From NCBI GenBank assembly GCA_947454735.1, contig CANGLK010000009.1:1-43670 (forward strand): DNA of 43,670 nucleotides. The letters are read 5' to 3'. Position numbers and translations under genes: made by a program. The notes beneath the pieces are model-generated. The model was not told where the DNA came from, made no database searches, and was given only the letters and a program-made list of their open reading frames with translations. Positions within the stretch are counted from its first letter, which is position 1, and every line of letters starts with the position of its first letter. Source of the stretch: Candidatus Nanopelagicaceae bacterium (GTDB taxonomy: Bacteria > Actinomycetota > Actinomycetes > Nanopelagicales > Nanopelagicaceae). Below, piece after piece: positions 13,661-21,920 of this stretch.

Positions 13661-15670
13661 TTAATCGAGATAGTCGCGCAGTGCCTGCGAACGAGATGGG
13701 TGACGAAGCTTCGACATAGTCTTTGACTCAATCTGGCGAATACGCTCACGTGTAACACCGTGAACCTTTCCGATCTCATCAAGTGTCTTTGGCTGTCCAT
13801 CTGTAAGTCCGTAGCGAGCCTTGATGACATCTGCTTCACGGTTGGTAAGCCCACCGAGAACCTGCATCAACTGTTCCTGCAAGATAGTAAATGTCACAGA
13901 CTCTTCTGGCTTGATTGCCTCTGAGTCTTCGATGAGATCACCGAACTCTGAATCTCCTTCTTCACCAAGAGGTGTGTGCAGTGAGATTGGCTCGCGGCCG
14001 TACTTCTGAACTTCGACAACCTTCTCAGGTGTCATATCAAGTTCTTTAGCGAGCTCTTCTGGGGTCGGTTCGCGACCGAGATCCTGAAGCATCTGGCGCT
14101 GCACACGTGCAAGCTTGTTGATGACTTCAACCATGTGAACCGGAATACGGATCGTACGAGCTTGGTCAGCCATCGCACGAGTAATCGCCTGACGGATCCA
14201 CCAAGTTGCATATGTAGAGAACTTGTAACCCTTTGTGTAGTCGAACTTCTCAACTGCGCGGATAAGACCGAGGTTACCTTCCTGGATCAAGTCCAAGAAC
14301 AACATTCCACGACCGGTGTAACGCTTTGCAAGTGATACAACGAGACGGAGGTTCGCTTCAAGAAGGTGGTTCTTTGCGCGCTTTCCATCTTCAACAATCC
14401 ACTCGAGCTCACGCTTAAGCTTCTTATCGATCTTCTTCTCATTGACCAACTTCTCTTCTGCAAAGAGACCTGCTTCAACGCGAGTTGCGAGTTCAACTTC
14501 GAGCTCTGCATTAAGGAGAGCTACGCGGCCGATCTGTTTGAGGTAATCCTTTACTGGGTCAGCTGTCGCACCTGCAGTAAGAACTGTCTGCTCTGGTGGG
14601 AGGCGCTTGATCTCAGTCTGTACGAAACGAGCCTGCTCGTTAAAGAAGTACAACAAATCTTCGAGGTTCTTGAGATATCCCTGATTAACAGATTCTGTGA
14701 TGATCTTCGCTGACTTATCAGTGAATGTATTCATCGCAAACATCTGCTGGATCTGCTTGAAGGTCAACGCCTTCGCCTCTGCCTGATCGATATTGTGCTT
14801 TGCAGCAACATCGCGACCTTGGCTCTTTCCATTGATCGCTTCGATGATCATATGGATGTTCTTAAGATCCTTCTTATGCTTTTCGCGCTCGTTCTTATCC
14901 TCTTCATCATCATCTGACTCAGAATCAAGAAGGAGGAAAGAACCTTCTTCAAACTTATTTGTCTCTTCAGTGACATCAACAACGCGAGGCTTTGCGCCTT
15001 CACCTTCAGCATCGATGATCTCGGCTGCTTCTGCAATTAGAGTATCTACATCTTCGAGTTCAACCTCTTCGACAACAACTTCATTGCCATCTTCATCGAG
15101 CACAACTGCCTTTGCGGCTTTTCCATCTTCGGCAACTTCTGGAGCCTTTACAGGTTCTGGTGCCGGTGCGATGAGTGCAAGCTGTGCCTTTGAAAGGATG
15201 CGGTTAGGTCCACCAAGACCTGCCTTGCGTGCCTTCTCTGTATCAACTGGAATTGAGAGAGCGAGCGCACGAGCCTCAAGGACGAGAGGCTGGAACTCCT
15301 TCTTCACAATCTTGTTGATATTTGTAATTCCTGCAGCTTCTAATGAAGCGAGAATTTCTTTCTGGCGCTCTACGGCGTGCTTGAGATCTACTAGCTGCTG
15401 AACTTCCTTTGCGCTGAGATCTTTCTTTAGTTCAATCTTGACTGGCTTTGCGGCAACCTTCTTAACCGGTGCAACCTTCTTCGCAACTGCCTTCTTTGCA
15501 GGAGCAGCCTTCTTAGCGGGCGCAGCTTTCTTCGCCACCGCTTTCTTGGCAGGGGCAGCCTTCTTTGCAACTGCCTTCTTTGCGGGAGCTGCCTTCTTTG
15601 CGGGAGCTGCCTTCTTAGCAACAGTCTTCTTCGCTGCTACCTTGTTTTTGAGCGCACTAATTACAGCCAC
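13661..15670 (-). CDS. sigA: Principal RNA polymerase sigma factor (SigA/HrdB) with extended N-terminus
   Basis: 669 aa. The C-terminal 300 residues are canonical sigma-70: region 1.2 at [18 protein letters not shown] (about 368), region 2 with [19 protein letters not shown] and [11 protein letters not shown] (-10 recognition), region 3, and region 4.2 [20 protein letters not shown] near the end (-35 recognition). Ahead of these are three unusual parts: Lys/Ala/Pro repeats of the KKAAPAKKA type (about 12-75), a long acidic stretch (about 170-265), and an extra, apparently folded segment of about 100 residues (about 265-365, [20 protein letters not shown] and [20 protein letters not shown]). 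Start is GTG at 15670 with AAAGGA upstream. It should direct housekeeping transcription, including the TATAAT promoter of its own gene. Confidence 0.95.
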   Translation of the reverse strand: MAVISALKNKVAAKKTVAKKAAPAKKAAPAKKAVAKKAAPAKKAVAKKAAPAKKAAPAKKAVAKKVAPVKKVAAKPVKIELKKDLSAKEVQQLVDLKHAVERQKEILASLEAAGITNINKIVKKEFQPLVLEARALALSIPVDTEKARKAGLGGPNRILSKAQLALIAPAPEPVKAPEVAEDGKAAKAVVLDEDGNEVVVEEVELEDVDTLIAEAAEIIDAEGEGAKPRVVDVTEETNKFEEGSFLLLDSESDDDEEDKNEREKHKKDLKNIHMIIEAINGKSQGRDVAAKHNIDQAEAKALTFKQIQQMFAMNTFTDKSAKIITESVNQGYLKNLEDLLYFFNEQARFVQTEIKRLPPEQTVLTAGATADPVKDYLKQIGRVALLNAELEVELATRVEAGLFAEEKLVNEKKIDKKLKRELEWIVEDGKRAKNHLLEANLRLVVSLAKRYTGRGMLFLDLIQEGNLGLIRAVEKFDYTKGYKFSTYATWWIRQAITRAMADQARTIRIPVHMVEVINKLARVQRQMLQDLGREPTPEELAKELDMTPEKVVEVQKYGREPISLHTPLGEEGDSEFGDLIEDSEAIKPEESVTFTILQEQLMQVLGGLTNREADVIKARYGLTDGQPKTLDEIGKVHGVTRERIRQIESKTMSKLRHPSRSQALRDYLD

Positions 15671-15687
15671 AATTGTCCTTTGGTTTT

Positions 15688-15727
15688 TTCGAACTAATCT
15701 CGAAACCTTTATTTCGAACTGCTCGAA
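15688..15727. repeat. Imperfect direct repeat in the sigA leader
   Basis: TTCGAACTAATCTCGAA (15688-15704) and TTCGAACTGCTCGAA (15713-15727) are near copies 25 bp apart, each TTCGAACT, a short spacer, then CTCGAA. On the minus strand they lie between the sigA -10 and the ribosome binding site, in the transcribed leader. Four TTCGA-type half-sites in 40 bp suggest a protein-binding site or an RNA structure. Confidence 0.5.
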
Positions 15728-15738
15728 GTGATAGGCAT

Positions 15739-15767
15739 ATTATACCCAGACGAATTTAGCTTTTCAG
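15739..15767 (-). promoter_or_regulatory. sigA promoter
   Basis: On the minus strand, CTGAAA (15767-15762) is separated by 17 bp from a consensus TATAAT (15744-15739). Transcription would start near 15732, leaving a leader of about 60 nt that contains the TTCGAA/CTCGAA repeats and an AAAGGA ribosome binding site. The -35 overlaps the metX stop codon region. Confidence 0.65.
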
Positions 15768-16900
15768 CGTGAATTTTGCGCAACGGCGAGGGCGTGGCGG
15801 ACTGCCGCCCCCACAGATTCGGCCTCAACCAAGAATCCATCGTGGCCGAAGTCAGAATTTATGGAAATCAGAGGCTGCGCAGTCGGAACTAGCTCAGATA
15901 TCTCAACCTGAAGTCGAGGTGGGAAGAGGCGGTCGGTATCAATCGAGACGACCACGACGGGCACTGAAATCGATTGAAGGGCCTCTGCGACTCCCCCGCG
16001 ATCTCGACCTACATCGTGAGAATTCATCGCATCAGTCAGAGCTATATAGGTGTTTGCATCAAAACGCTTGGCTAGCTTATTTGCCTGATGATCGAGGTAG
16101 GACTCAACGGCATATCGCCCTGTTTCATCCCCTTGTAATTGACGGCCAAAACGAACATCCATCTCAGATTCAGTGCGATAAGTGAGATGAGCTATTCGGC
16201 GAGCGATACCCATGCCTTCAACTGGTCCGCGCACTTGTTCGTAATAATCGCCCTTATTAAAAAGTGGATCGCTCTTAATTGCGCGAATCTGAATTGAAGC
16301 TGTTCCAATCTGATCGCCAGTAGCTACTGCAGATGAGCCAATGGTGCAGATTGCACCGACTCGCTCAGGTAATTGAATAGCCCATTCGAGTGAGCGCATT
16401 CCACCTAAGGAAGGACCCACTGAGAGTAAATACTTTTCGATTCCAAGAGCATCGCTAAATGCGACCTCAGCGTTGACCATGTCGCGAATATTGATGATCG
16501 GAAAGCGGGAACCGTAACGCTTTCCATCAGGTGCAATACTCGATGGCCCAGTGGAACCTTGACACCCACCGATGACGTTGGGGCAGATGATGAAATATTT
16601 ATCGGTATCAAATGGAAGACCTGGACCCACCATCTGAGGCCACCATGCCGGAACATCAGACCATCCGGTCATCGCATGGTTGATAAGAATTGCATTGTCC
16701 TTAGCAGCGTTGAGCGTGCCCCAGGTTTGGTATGCGATGGTGATATCGGGCAGTACTTCGCCATTTTCTAAGAGAAGGAAACCAATTTTTATAAATTTAC
16801 GTTCGCCTGGATCATCGCCCTCAAGCCATGCGCCAGTGACATCGTGCTTTTCACTCAAGCCGGAATCGCTCTGCTTATCCGGTTCTATGGTTCTACTCAT
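15764..16900 (-). CDS. metX: Homoserine O-acetyltransferase
   Basis: 378 aa, normal for MetX. Alpha/beta-hydrolase features: NAILINHAMTGWSDV (oxyanion region, about 70-84), CPNVIGGCQGSTGPSS near 111-126, and the nucleophile Ser in VGPSLGGMRSLEW near 167. The acid Asp is in VVSIDTDRLFPP and the catalytic His in DFGHDGFLVE at about 353. The enzyme acetylates L-homoserine with acetyl-CoA as the first committed step of methionine synthesis by direct sulfhydrylation. Succinyl-CoA use occurs in some homologues and cannot be excluded. The SAM-IV riboswitch immediately upstream indicates repression by S-adenosylmethionine. The ATG at 16900 has a GAAGGAAG ribosome binding site. No metY is adjacent. 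Confidence 0.93.
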   Translation of the reverse strand: MSRTIEPDKQSDSGLSEKHDVTGAWLEGDDPGERKFIKIGFLLLENGEVLPDITIAYQTWGTLNAAKDNAILINHAMTGWSDVPAWWPQMVGPGLPFDTDKYFIICPNVIGGCQGSTGPSSIAPDGKRYGSRFPIINIRDMVNAEVAFSDALGIEKYLLSVGPSLGGMRSLEWAIQLPERVGAICTIGSSAVATGDQIGTASIQIRAIKSDPLFNKGDYYEQVRGPVEGMGIARRIAHLTYRTESEMDVRFGRQLQGDETGRYAVESYLDHQANKLAKRFDANTYIALTDAMNSHDVGRDRGGVAEALQSISVPVVVVSIDTDRLFPPRLQVEISELVPTAQPLISINSDFGHDGFLVEAESVGAAVRHALAVAQNSR

Positions 16901-16914
16901 TACGGACTTCCTTC

Positions 16915-17029
16915 ACGCACTTGCAACTCATCATCTGCGATGAACTACCTGGTCGTCACCCAGAGCACCCCACCGCGGTGGAGGGTTGCCGTCCGACTAG
17001 CCGGGGCTTAGCGTCGAAACTCATGACCT
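16915..17029 (-). ncRNA. SAM-IV riboswitch upstream of metX
   Basis: Read on the minus strand, the 5' arm GGTCATGA (17028-17021) pairs with the 3' arm TGACGACC region (about 16958-16951). Between them are the conserved AAGCCCCGGCT, CGGCAACCCTCC (16991-16980) and CGCGGTGGGGTGC segments of the actinobacterial SAM-IV aptamer, which senses S-adenosylmethionine. Downstream sequence to about 16915 holds the extra 3' stem and pseudoknot strand expected for this class; its exact boundary is approximate. The position 15-130 nt before metX fits feedback control of methionine synthesis. Confidence 0.88.
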
Positions 17030-17035
17030 GTCGAA

Positions 17036-17041
17036 ATTCTA
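17036..17041 (-). promoter_or_regulatory. -10 element driving the SAM-IV riboswitch / metX
   Basis: TAGAAT on the minus strand (17041-17036). A start about 7 nt downstream falls at 17029, so the transcript would begin essentially at the first base of the aptamer P1 stem. No good -35 was found. Confidence 0.5.
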
Positions 17042-17062
17042 ACCCATCCCGCTACCTGCGCA

Positions 17063-18055
17063 CTATTCAAATATTGCGGCAATTACCTTGGGGTGAAGCT
17101 CTGCTCGCATTGAGGCGAAGGATTCTGGAGGCCAGCCCGCGTTAAAGACTCGACGGAGCAAACTGGCGAGCGGGTAGTGGTCATCATCTTCAAATGCTCG
17201 ATCTAAAGCCTTCTGCGCCAGTGCGCCATCACCGCTCTCATATGCCATTGCAGCAACGATGCATGCGATAGGCGCAACAAAACCACGAGGGGCAAGGCGC
17301 AATAATTCGCGCCACATTGTGAAGTAGAGATCGTAGGTATCTTCACTATGCACGCCCAGTGCATAATCGCGGACCTGGACATCGATCATCCGTCCAACCA
17401 TTCGAGCAACAAGTGTGCGATTAGTTGGGCCACGACCAATTCGATATTCATCAAGTAATAGCTCCATACTCTCTACGCCATCGCGTCGTAGTGCACCAAT
17501 ATCTTCAGCATCTTCTGCAATGAAATAGCTTGCAACCTCTTCACTCCAATCGAAGTCGAAGGATGAAGGATCTGCAGCGAGGGTTTCAATGAGGTCTGCG
17601 ATATTTGCGTAGGGCATCGGAATTCCTGCAACAACATGCTCTGCAGCAATCAGTGACTCTTCAATTGCAGGCACCGTTATACCTACTTCAGGGCAACACT
17701 CGAGATCTCTACAGATAATCGATCTATAACGACCATCTCTGACGACGATTGATTCTTGAATCGAGACACCGCTGCGTATGAGACCTGCACCGAGTGAAAT
17801 CAGAAGTGAATCTCCATCCTTGCGCTCAATCGGCATATATGCCACCAAGAGCGCAGCATCTGCCTCATCTTTAATGAAGTGATGAGCTAAGAGATCTATC
17901 GCTTCACTATCTAACTGCTCTGGTAGATCGATGCGCATTGCAAGCCCAATGGCGCCACCTTTGACAGAGATCAGCACGAGAGAGCGCGTGGGGTGAAAGC
18001 CGATGAGAAATGGAACTGCGGTGATGAGATCGTGGGCGGAAGTTAGGGTGGGCAT
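17063..18055 (-). CDS. DUF4192 family protein
   Basis: 330 aa. The N-terminus MPTLTSAHDLITAVPFLIGFHPTRSLVLISV is the DUF4192 hallmark (Ser/Thr-rich start, then GFHP-x-x-S-LV), followed by ALLVAYMP and by LECCPEVGITVP in place of the family's cysteine-containing CCP segment. The C-terminal half is alpha-helical with tetratricopeptide-like spacing (YESGDGALAQKALDRAFEDD). The family is found in actinobacteria; its molecular function is not known. No signal peptide or membrane segment was seen. The ATG at 18055 has a GAGGAG ribosome binding site 2 nt upstream of AATG, close but plausible. It starts 6 nt after the upstream secreted-protein gene stops. Confidence 0.85.
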   Translation of the reverse strand: MPTLTSAHDLITAVPFLIGFHPTRSLVLISVKGGAIGLAMRIDLPEQLDSEAIDLLAHHFIKDEADAALLVAYMPIERKDGDSLLISLGAGLIRSGVSIQESIVVRDGRYRSIICRDLECCPEVGITVPAIEESLIAAEHVVAGIPMPYANIADLIETLAADPSSFDFDWSEEVASYFIAEDAEDIGALRRDGVESMELLLDEYRIGRGPTNRTLVARMVGRMIDVQVRDYALGVHSEDTYDLYFTMWRELLRLAPRGFVAPIACIVAAMAYESGDGALAQKALDRAFEDDDHYPLASLLRRVFNAGWPPESFASMRAELHPKVIAAIFE

Positions 18056-18061
18056 TTCTCC

Positions 18062-18787
18062 TCAATTCATAAAGCGGATGGGGGCGGCGACAACGGTGAT
18101 AGGTAGAACAGAGACGGTGGTGATCTCACCCGGGATTCGAGTAGAGATGCCATCAATAGTGAATTCGCCATCCCATCGAGTGATTAATTCGATGAGGTAG
18201 TGGCCAGGTTTTGAATAGGAATGTCGAATTTCACCGTCAGGAAAAGCGGCACCAACTTTGCGAGTTATATAGATAACGCCATCGCCGTAATGCCAGATGA
18301 AGGTGGGGCGCAGCCGCACCTCAACCATCTCACCGACAATCTCTACATTCTTTGTAACGAGAGTTGGGATATCAGACCAGAAATAGACAGGAGTCTGTAC
18401 AAGTGGAGAGAAAGAGGGCTGATATGAAATTCCTGCTGTCGGAATTGTCTCGACCAATTTATCTTGCAGAGAGGTCGAAGATGATGAGCTCTTCTTGACC
18501 TTCGCCTTCTTCTGAACCTTCTTTACAACAGGTCTCTTACTTGTCTTGGATGTTGGTAGTGGCGTTACAACTTTCTTTGTCGCCTTTGGCTTCGGAGTGG
18601 AGCTCTTCCGTGGCGCCGGAATGACTACCTTCGTTGACTTTGGACCGCTCCCCTTGCGACCTTCGATGACGATATGGCCATCTTGGGTATAGACATCAAT
18701 ACATGCCTTTTCAATGCAATCTGCAGCATGCGTAGTTGGCGAGGTAAGAATTGAAATTAAAAGAGATAGTGCGAAAGTTCGTTTCAT
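18062..18787 (-). CDS. Secreted protein with Lys/Ser-rich linker and PKD-like domain
   Basis: 241 aa. A signal peptide (1-22, MKRTFALSLLISILTSPTTHA, cleaved after THA) is followed by a short Cys-containing segment (DCIEKACIDVYTQDG), then a basic low-complexity linker (about 50-105, rich in Lys, Pro and Ser). The C-terminal domain (about 125-235) has FIWHYGDG and RHSYSKPGHYLIEL, the typical PKD spacing in which a W-x-x-GDG turn is followed by HxY-x-x-xGxY. Such domains mediate surface protein interactions. A longer frame to 19099 exists, but ATG 18787 begins a proper signal peptide and has TAATCT 7 nt upstream. Function unknown. Confidence 0.7.
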   Translation of the reverse strand: MKRTFALSLLISILTSPTTHAADCIEKACIDVYTQDGHIVIEGRKGSGPKSTKVVIPAPRKSSTPKPKATKKVVTPLPTSKTSKRPVVKKVQKKAKVKKSSSSSTSLQDKLVETIPTAGISYQPSFSPLVQTPVYFWSDIPTLVTKNVEIVGEMVEVRLRPTFIWHYGDGVIYITRKVGAAFPDGEIRHSYSKPGHYLIELITRWDGEFTIDGISTRIPGEITTVSVLPITVVAAPIRFMN

Positions 18788-18794
18788 CTGGCGG

Positions 18795-18800
18795 AGATTA
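18795..18800 (-). promoter_or_regulatory. -10 element of leaderless PKD-protein gene
   Basis: TAATCT (18800-18795, minus) lies exactly 7 nt before the ATG at 18787; no Shine-Dalgarno. This supports the start chosen for the secreted protein. Confidence 0.45.
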
Positions 18801-18866
18801 GATATTGGCCCGCTCTTAAAACCGAGTGGCAGAGACATCTGTGGACAAATGTGGAACTCTAGGTGC

Positions 18867-19337
18867 ATGAGCGCGCGCGATGGGGATGGCTGGATTGAGT
18901 GCGCCTGTGGTTCAAAGCATTGGGGTAAGCACGGCGCTGCCGGAATTCTCTTAATCCGTAACGGTGCAATCTTTCTCCAACATCGAGCGCCATGGGTCCA
19001 TAACGGTGATACGTGGGGAATTCCGGGTGGAGCACGCGATTCACATGAAAGCGTTGTTGAAGCCGCCATTCGTGAAGCGGTAGAAGAGACTGGCATCAAC
19101 CCAGATGATGTAACTCCGCTGACAACATTTACCGATGATCACGATGGCTGGAGTTACTCGACAGTGATTGCAATTGCTAGCAATAACTTAGAGGGACATG
19201 AACTCAATGACGAATCACATGAAGTGCGATGGGTTGCATTTGATGATGTCGAACGTCTGCAGCTTCATCCAAGTTTTGCAAAGAGCTGGCCTGCTCTACG
19301 GCTAAGCGCCGAAGATGCAATCGAACGAGCTATCTAA
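18867..19337 (+). CDS. NUDIX hydrolase
   Basis: 156 aa from ATG 18867. The Nudix box GGARDSHESVVEAAIREAVEETGI (quoted here only in part by its key residues: Gly, RE, EE, G) sits at about residues 53-76 and matches GX5EX7REUXEEXGU, which binds the catalytic metal. An N-terminal WIECACGSKHWGKHGAAG segment carries two Cys and two His and could hold zinc. The family cleaves nucleoside diphosphates linked to another moiety; the substrate is not predictable. It is divergent from the PKD-protein gene and convergent with the ABC ATPase gene, overlapping its end by 8 bp. A longer frame from 18714 exists but would overlap the divergent gene. Confidence 0.85.
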   Translation: MSARDGDGWIECACGSKHWGKHGAAGILLIRNGAIFLQHRAPWVHNGDTWGIPGGARDSHESVVEAAIREAVEETGINPDDVTPLTTFTDDHDGWSYSTVIAIASNNLEGHELNDESHEVRWVAFDDVERLQLHPSFAKSWPALRLSAEDAIERAI

Positions 19338-19941
19338 CCTCGAGCTCAATCACCTTGTCGCACCACGTTAATTCTTCTGGGCGGGCATGAGCGACGATGA
19401 CAATAGTCTTTCCTTCGCTCTTCTGAGCAACGAGGAAATTCTTGAGCCGCTCAATTGAGGCAACATCCTGTGATGCAAATGGTTCATCGAGGAGGACAAG
19501 TGGCGTATCGCGCATAAATGCGCGTGCAATCTCAATACGTTGAAGTTGGCCACCAGAGAGAGCCGTAACTTTCTGATCTAGAAATGCCTCCATATCCAAG
19601 GCACGGAAAATTTCTGAAACTTTCTCTGCTGGAGTTACATCATTTCCAAGTGCAAGAATCTCTCGAGCCGAATATGCCATCCAATAACTATGACTTTGTT
19701 GAGCAACAGATCGAATCTTTGAAAACTCTTCCACGCTGAACGAGGCGGTTGTGAGACCATTAATGAGAATTTCACCAGTTGTCGAGAAGCGCTCCCCCGC
19801 TATTGCAGCAAGTAGCGTTGACTTACCTACGCCGTTGGATCCAATGATGGCGGTAATCGCGCCCTCTGGGACTGTGCAGGAAAAATTCTTAATGATCTCG
19901 CGGTGGCCACGCTTGAGCGATAGCTCTTTGATCTCAATCAT
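19330..19941 (-). CDS. hmuV: ABC transporter ATPase, heme/iron-complex type
   Basis: 203 aa, short for the family (about 250-270), mostly because the C-terminal extension is missing. Walker A GSNGVGKST near residues 35-43, Q-loop SVAQQSHSY, signature LSGGQLQRIEIARAF, Walker B VLLDEPFAS and H-loop VAHARPE are all present. It powers the adjacent FecCD-type permease; start ATG overlaps the permease stop by 4 nt (19938-19941), indicating coupled translation. Last gene of a binding protein, permease, ATPase operon. Substrate inferred from the binding protein as heme or a related iron complex; cobalamin is the main alternative. Confidence 0.85.
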   Translation of the reverse strand: MIEIKELSLKRGHREIIKNFSCTVPEGAITAIIGSNGVGKSTLLAAIAGERFSTTGEILINGLTTASFSVEEFSKIRSVAQQSHSYWMAYSAREILALGNDVTPAEKVSEIFRALDMEAFLDQKVTALSGGQLQRIEIARAFMRDTPLVLLDEPFASQDVASIERLKNFLVAQKSEGKTIVIVAHARPEELTWCDKVIELEVR

Positions 19942-20924
19942 CGCCAGACCTCGCTGCTCTTGCGGAGAACAAGGACAAGAATTGGCGCACCGATGAGTGA
20001 GGTAATCAGACCGATAGGAAGTTCTAGTGGTGAGGCGATACTCCTTGCGGCGGTATCTGCAATGAGAAGTAAGCCTGCACCAATAACACCAGAGCCGATA
20101 ATCAGCGGCCTATTGGTAGGTCCAATAAGAAAACGAGTGATGTGCGGTGCTGCGAGTGCGAGAAAGGCGATCGAACCAACTGCGCTCACTGTCGATGCAA
20201 CTAATAGCGATGTAATAAGGAATCCGATCAGGCGAATTCGCTGTGGGCGGTGGCCGAGATATTCAACTTCTCGATCTCCCAAGACAAGGAGGTCCATCTT
20301 CTGTGAGTAGAACCAACCTGCAACCGAGGTAATAAGAACGACTGGCGCCAGGACCTGAACGGTGCCTGAATTTGCGAGGGCAAGTGATCCAAGTGACCAG
20401 AATGAGATGGATCGCGCCTCGGGATTATCTGCAATTGATATAGCAAGTCCAGAGATTGCACTTAAGAGAGCAGAAGTAGCAATTCCAGTGATTACTAGGT
20501 GGAGTGCATTCTTGGAGAGCGCCATTGTGAGCAGGGATGCAATAAGTGCCCCGATAGTCGCTGCGATTGTGATGGAGAAGGTACCGATTGAGGCAACTCC
20601 AAGAGTCAGTGCAATAGCAGCGCCGAGAGCGGCTCCAGCAGATGTTCCAATGATCGATGGATCGGCAAGCGGATTATTCGTTGCAGATTGCGAGAGAGCG
20701 CCTGCAACGCCCAGTGCAAGACCAACAAGAAGTGCGGCAAGTATTCGAGGGAAGCGGATGCCCCAGATAATGTCGTGCCCTGGCCCAGCTATTGATGGAT
20801 GGAAAATGTAACGCCATGGGGAATAAATCGATGCGCTTCCTGTAGAGAGTGCGATGAGAATAAATCCGGCAATAGCGATGAGAATTACGAGAAGAAGAAT
20901 TCTGCGACTACGAACTGAAATCAT
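19938..20924 (-). CDS. hmuU: FecCD-family permease, heme/iron-complex type
   Basis: 328 aa with about nine to ten membrane helices. FecCD signatures: WGIRFPRILAALLVGLALGVAG near residues 54-75, then SQSATNNPLADPSIIGTSAGAALGA near 78-102, and in the C-terminal part GSIAFLALAAPHITRFLIG, which holds the coupling helix contacting the ATPase. The permease forms a homodimer with two ATPases and moves heme, siderophore or B12 across the membrane. It overlaps both neighbours by 4 nt (20921-20924 and 19938-19941), so the three genes form a tight operon. Confidence 0.9.
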   Translation of the reverse strand: MISVRSRRILLLVILIAIAGFILIALSTGSASIYSPWRYIFHPSIAGPGHDIIWGIRFPRILAALLVGLALGVAGALSQSATNNPLADPSIIGTSAGAALGAAIALTLGVASIGTFSITIAATIGALIASLLTMALSKNALHLVITGIATSALLSAISGLAISIADNPEARSISFWSLGSLALANSGTVQVLAPVVLITSVAGWFYSQKMDLLVLGDREVEYLGHRPQRIRLIGFLITSLLVASTVSAVGSIAFLALAAPHITRFLIGPTNRPLIIGSGVIGAGLLLIADTAARSIASPLELPIGLITSLIGAPILVLVLRKSSEVWR

Positions 20925-21835
20925 TTGCGCACCGTATTCAGTGCTGCGGCAAGTTTATTGAGTAAATCCGGAGTTCGTGGACCAAAGGAGAGGAGGAGGG
21001 AATCATCGACTGCAATGATGCGAGAATTTTTACCGGCATCGGTCTGCGCAATACCAGGAAGATTTACCAATCCTTTGGCGCCTCCTACAGATGCAAGCCC
21101 CTTAATCATCACGAGAATAATCTGGGGATTTGCGCCGACGAGTGATTCACTTGTCAGATTTGAAAATGCGATAGAGCTCTTCTGCGCGCCCACATCTACT
21201 GCTCCAATCGATTCCAACATTGAATCTGCGCCAGAACCTTTACCACCAAGGAGATAGATGGAGTTTCCACCTCGCAGGTAAAGAAAGGCCACACGTGGTG
21301 ATCCAGTGACCTTTGCAGCGCTTCGAGCGATGCTCTTGGCCACCTCGGATGAGAGCGCCTGACCACTCTTCTCGACCTTAAGTATTCGAGCGATCTCGCC
21401 TATTTTCGATGAGATTGCTTCAACGTTCCACGTCTCTTTGATTGAGATGACGGTGATGCGAGATTTCTTCAGCGCATCAATTGCTTGCGATGGACCAACT
21501 GATGGATCGATAATCACAAGGTCTGGTGAGAGTGAAATGATTTTCTCGGCTACAACTTGGTGGCCAGAGGTGACAATCGGAATTGATTTCAATGACGAGT
21601 CAGTGCTTGCGATATCTCTTCCGATAAGAATCTTCTTCAACCCAAGAGCGTCGATGACCTCTGCAGAGCCATTGGCGAGAGCAACTACTCTGTGAAATGC
21701 CGGTGATTCCGTTGAAGTGATTCGCAATGAGGTGACGTCAGCGGCTGTGATTTCAATCGCAGCCGGCGCGCTCTTTCCACAGCCCGAGATAGGAATAAGA
21801 GCAACTGCTACGCATAGAAGAGCCCTCAATTTCAT
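20921..21835 (-). CDS. hmuT: Heme-type ABC transporter substrate-binding lipoprotein (HmuT-like)
   Basis: 304 aa. A lipoprotein signal peptide ends in ISGC (Cys19), so the protein is anchored to the outer face of the membrane. It has two alpha/beta lobes joined by a long helix, with HmuT-like segments EKIISLSPDLVIID near 93-106 and FLYLRGGNSIYLLGGKGSGAD near 185-205, followed by MLESIGAVDVG. Tyr192 and Tyr198 in that segment are candidate heme contacts (inference). It delivers substrate to the HmuU/HmuV pair encoded just downstream. CAGAAT 7 nt before the ATG suggests a leaderless message, and a TCCGACA inverted repeat lies between it and the divergent secreted-protein gene. Confidence 0.85.
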   Translation of the reverse strand: MKLRALLCVAVALIPISGCGKSAPAAIEITAADVTSLRITSTESPAFHRVVALANGSAEVIDALGLKKILIGRDIASTDSSLKSIPIVTSGHQVVAEKIISLSPDLVIIDPSVGPSQAIDALKKSRITVISIKETWNVEAISSKIGEIARILKVEKSGQALSSEVAKSIARSAAKVTGSPRVAFLYLRGGNSIYLLGGKGSGADSMLESIGAVDVGAQKSSIAFSNLTSESLVGANPQIILVMIKGLASVGGAKGLVNLPGIAQTDAGKNSRIIAVDDSLLLSFGPRTPDLLNKLAAALNTVRK

Positions 21836-21842
21836 AGGGGTA

Positions 21843-21914
21843 ATTCTGGCAGAGATGTTTCCGACAGCGCGCCAACTCTTGTCGGATAACTTTTTGCCAA
21901 TATTTCCTTAATCT
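21843..21914. promoter_or_regulatory. Divergent promoter region with TCCGACA-N13-TGTCGGA inverted repeat
   Basis: Inverted repeat: TCCGACA (21860-21866) and TGTCGGA (21880-21886), perfect over 7 bp, centres 20 bp apart (two helical turns). Flanking -10 elements: CAGAAT on the minus strand (21848-21843), 7 nt before the hmuT ATG, and TAATCT on the plus strand (21909-21914), 6 nt before the ATG at 21921. The repeat lies upstream of both hexamers, suiting an iron- or heme-responsive regulator. It does not look like a standard DtxR/IdeR box. Confidence 0.6.
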
Positions 21915-21920
21915 TTACCT

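Noticed and set aside
14793-15401. 202-codon Ser-rich open frame on the plus strand
   Set aside because: Antisense to the acidic and Lys/Ala-rich part of sigA; composition is the mirror of those codons and no start signal is present.
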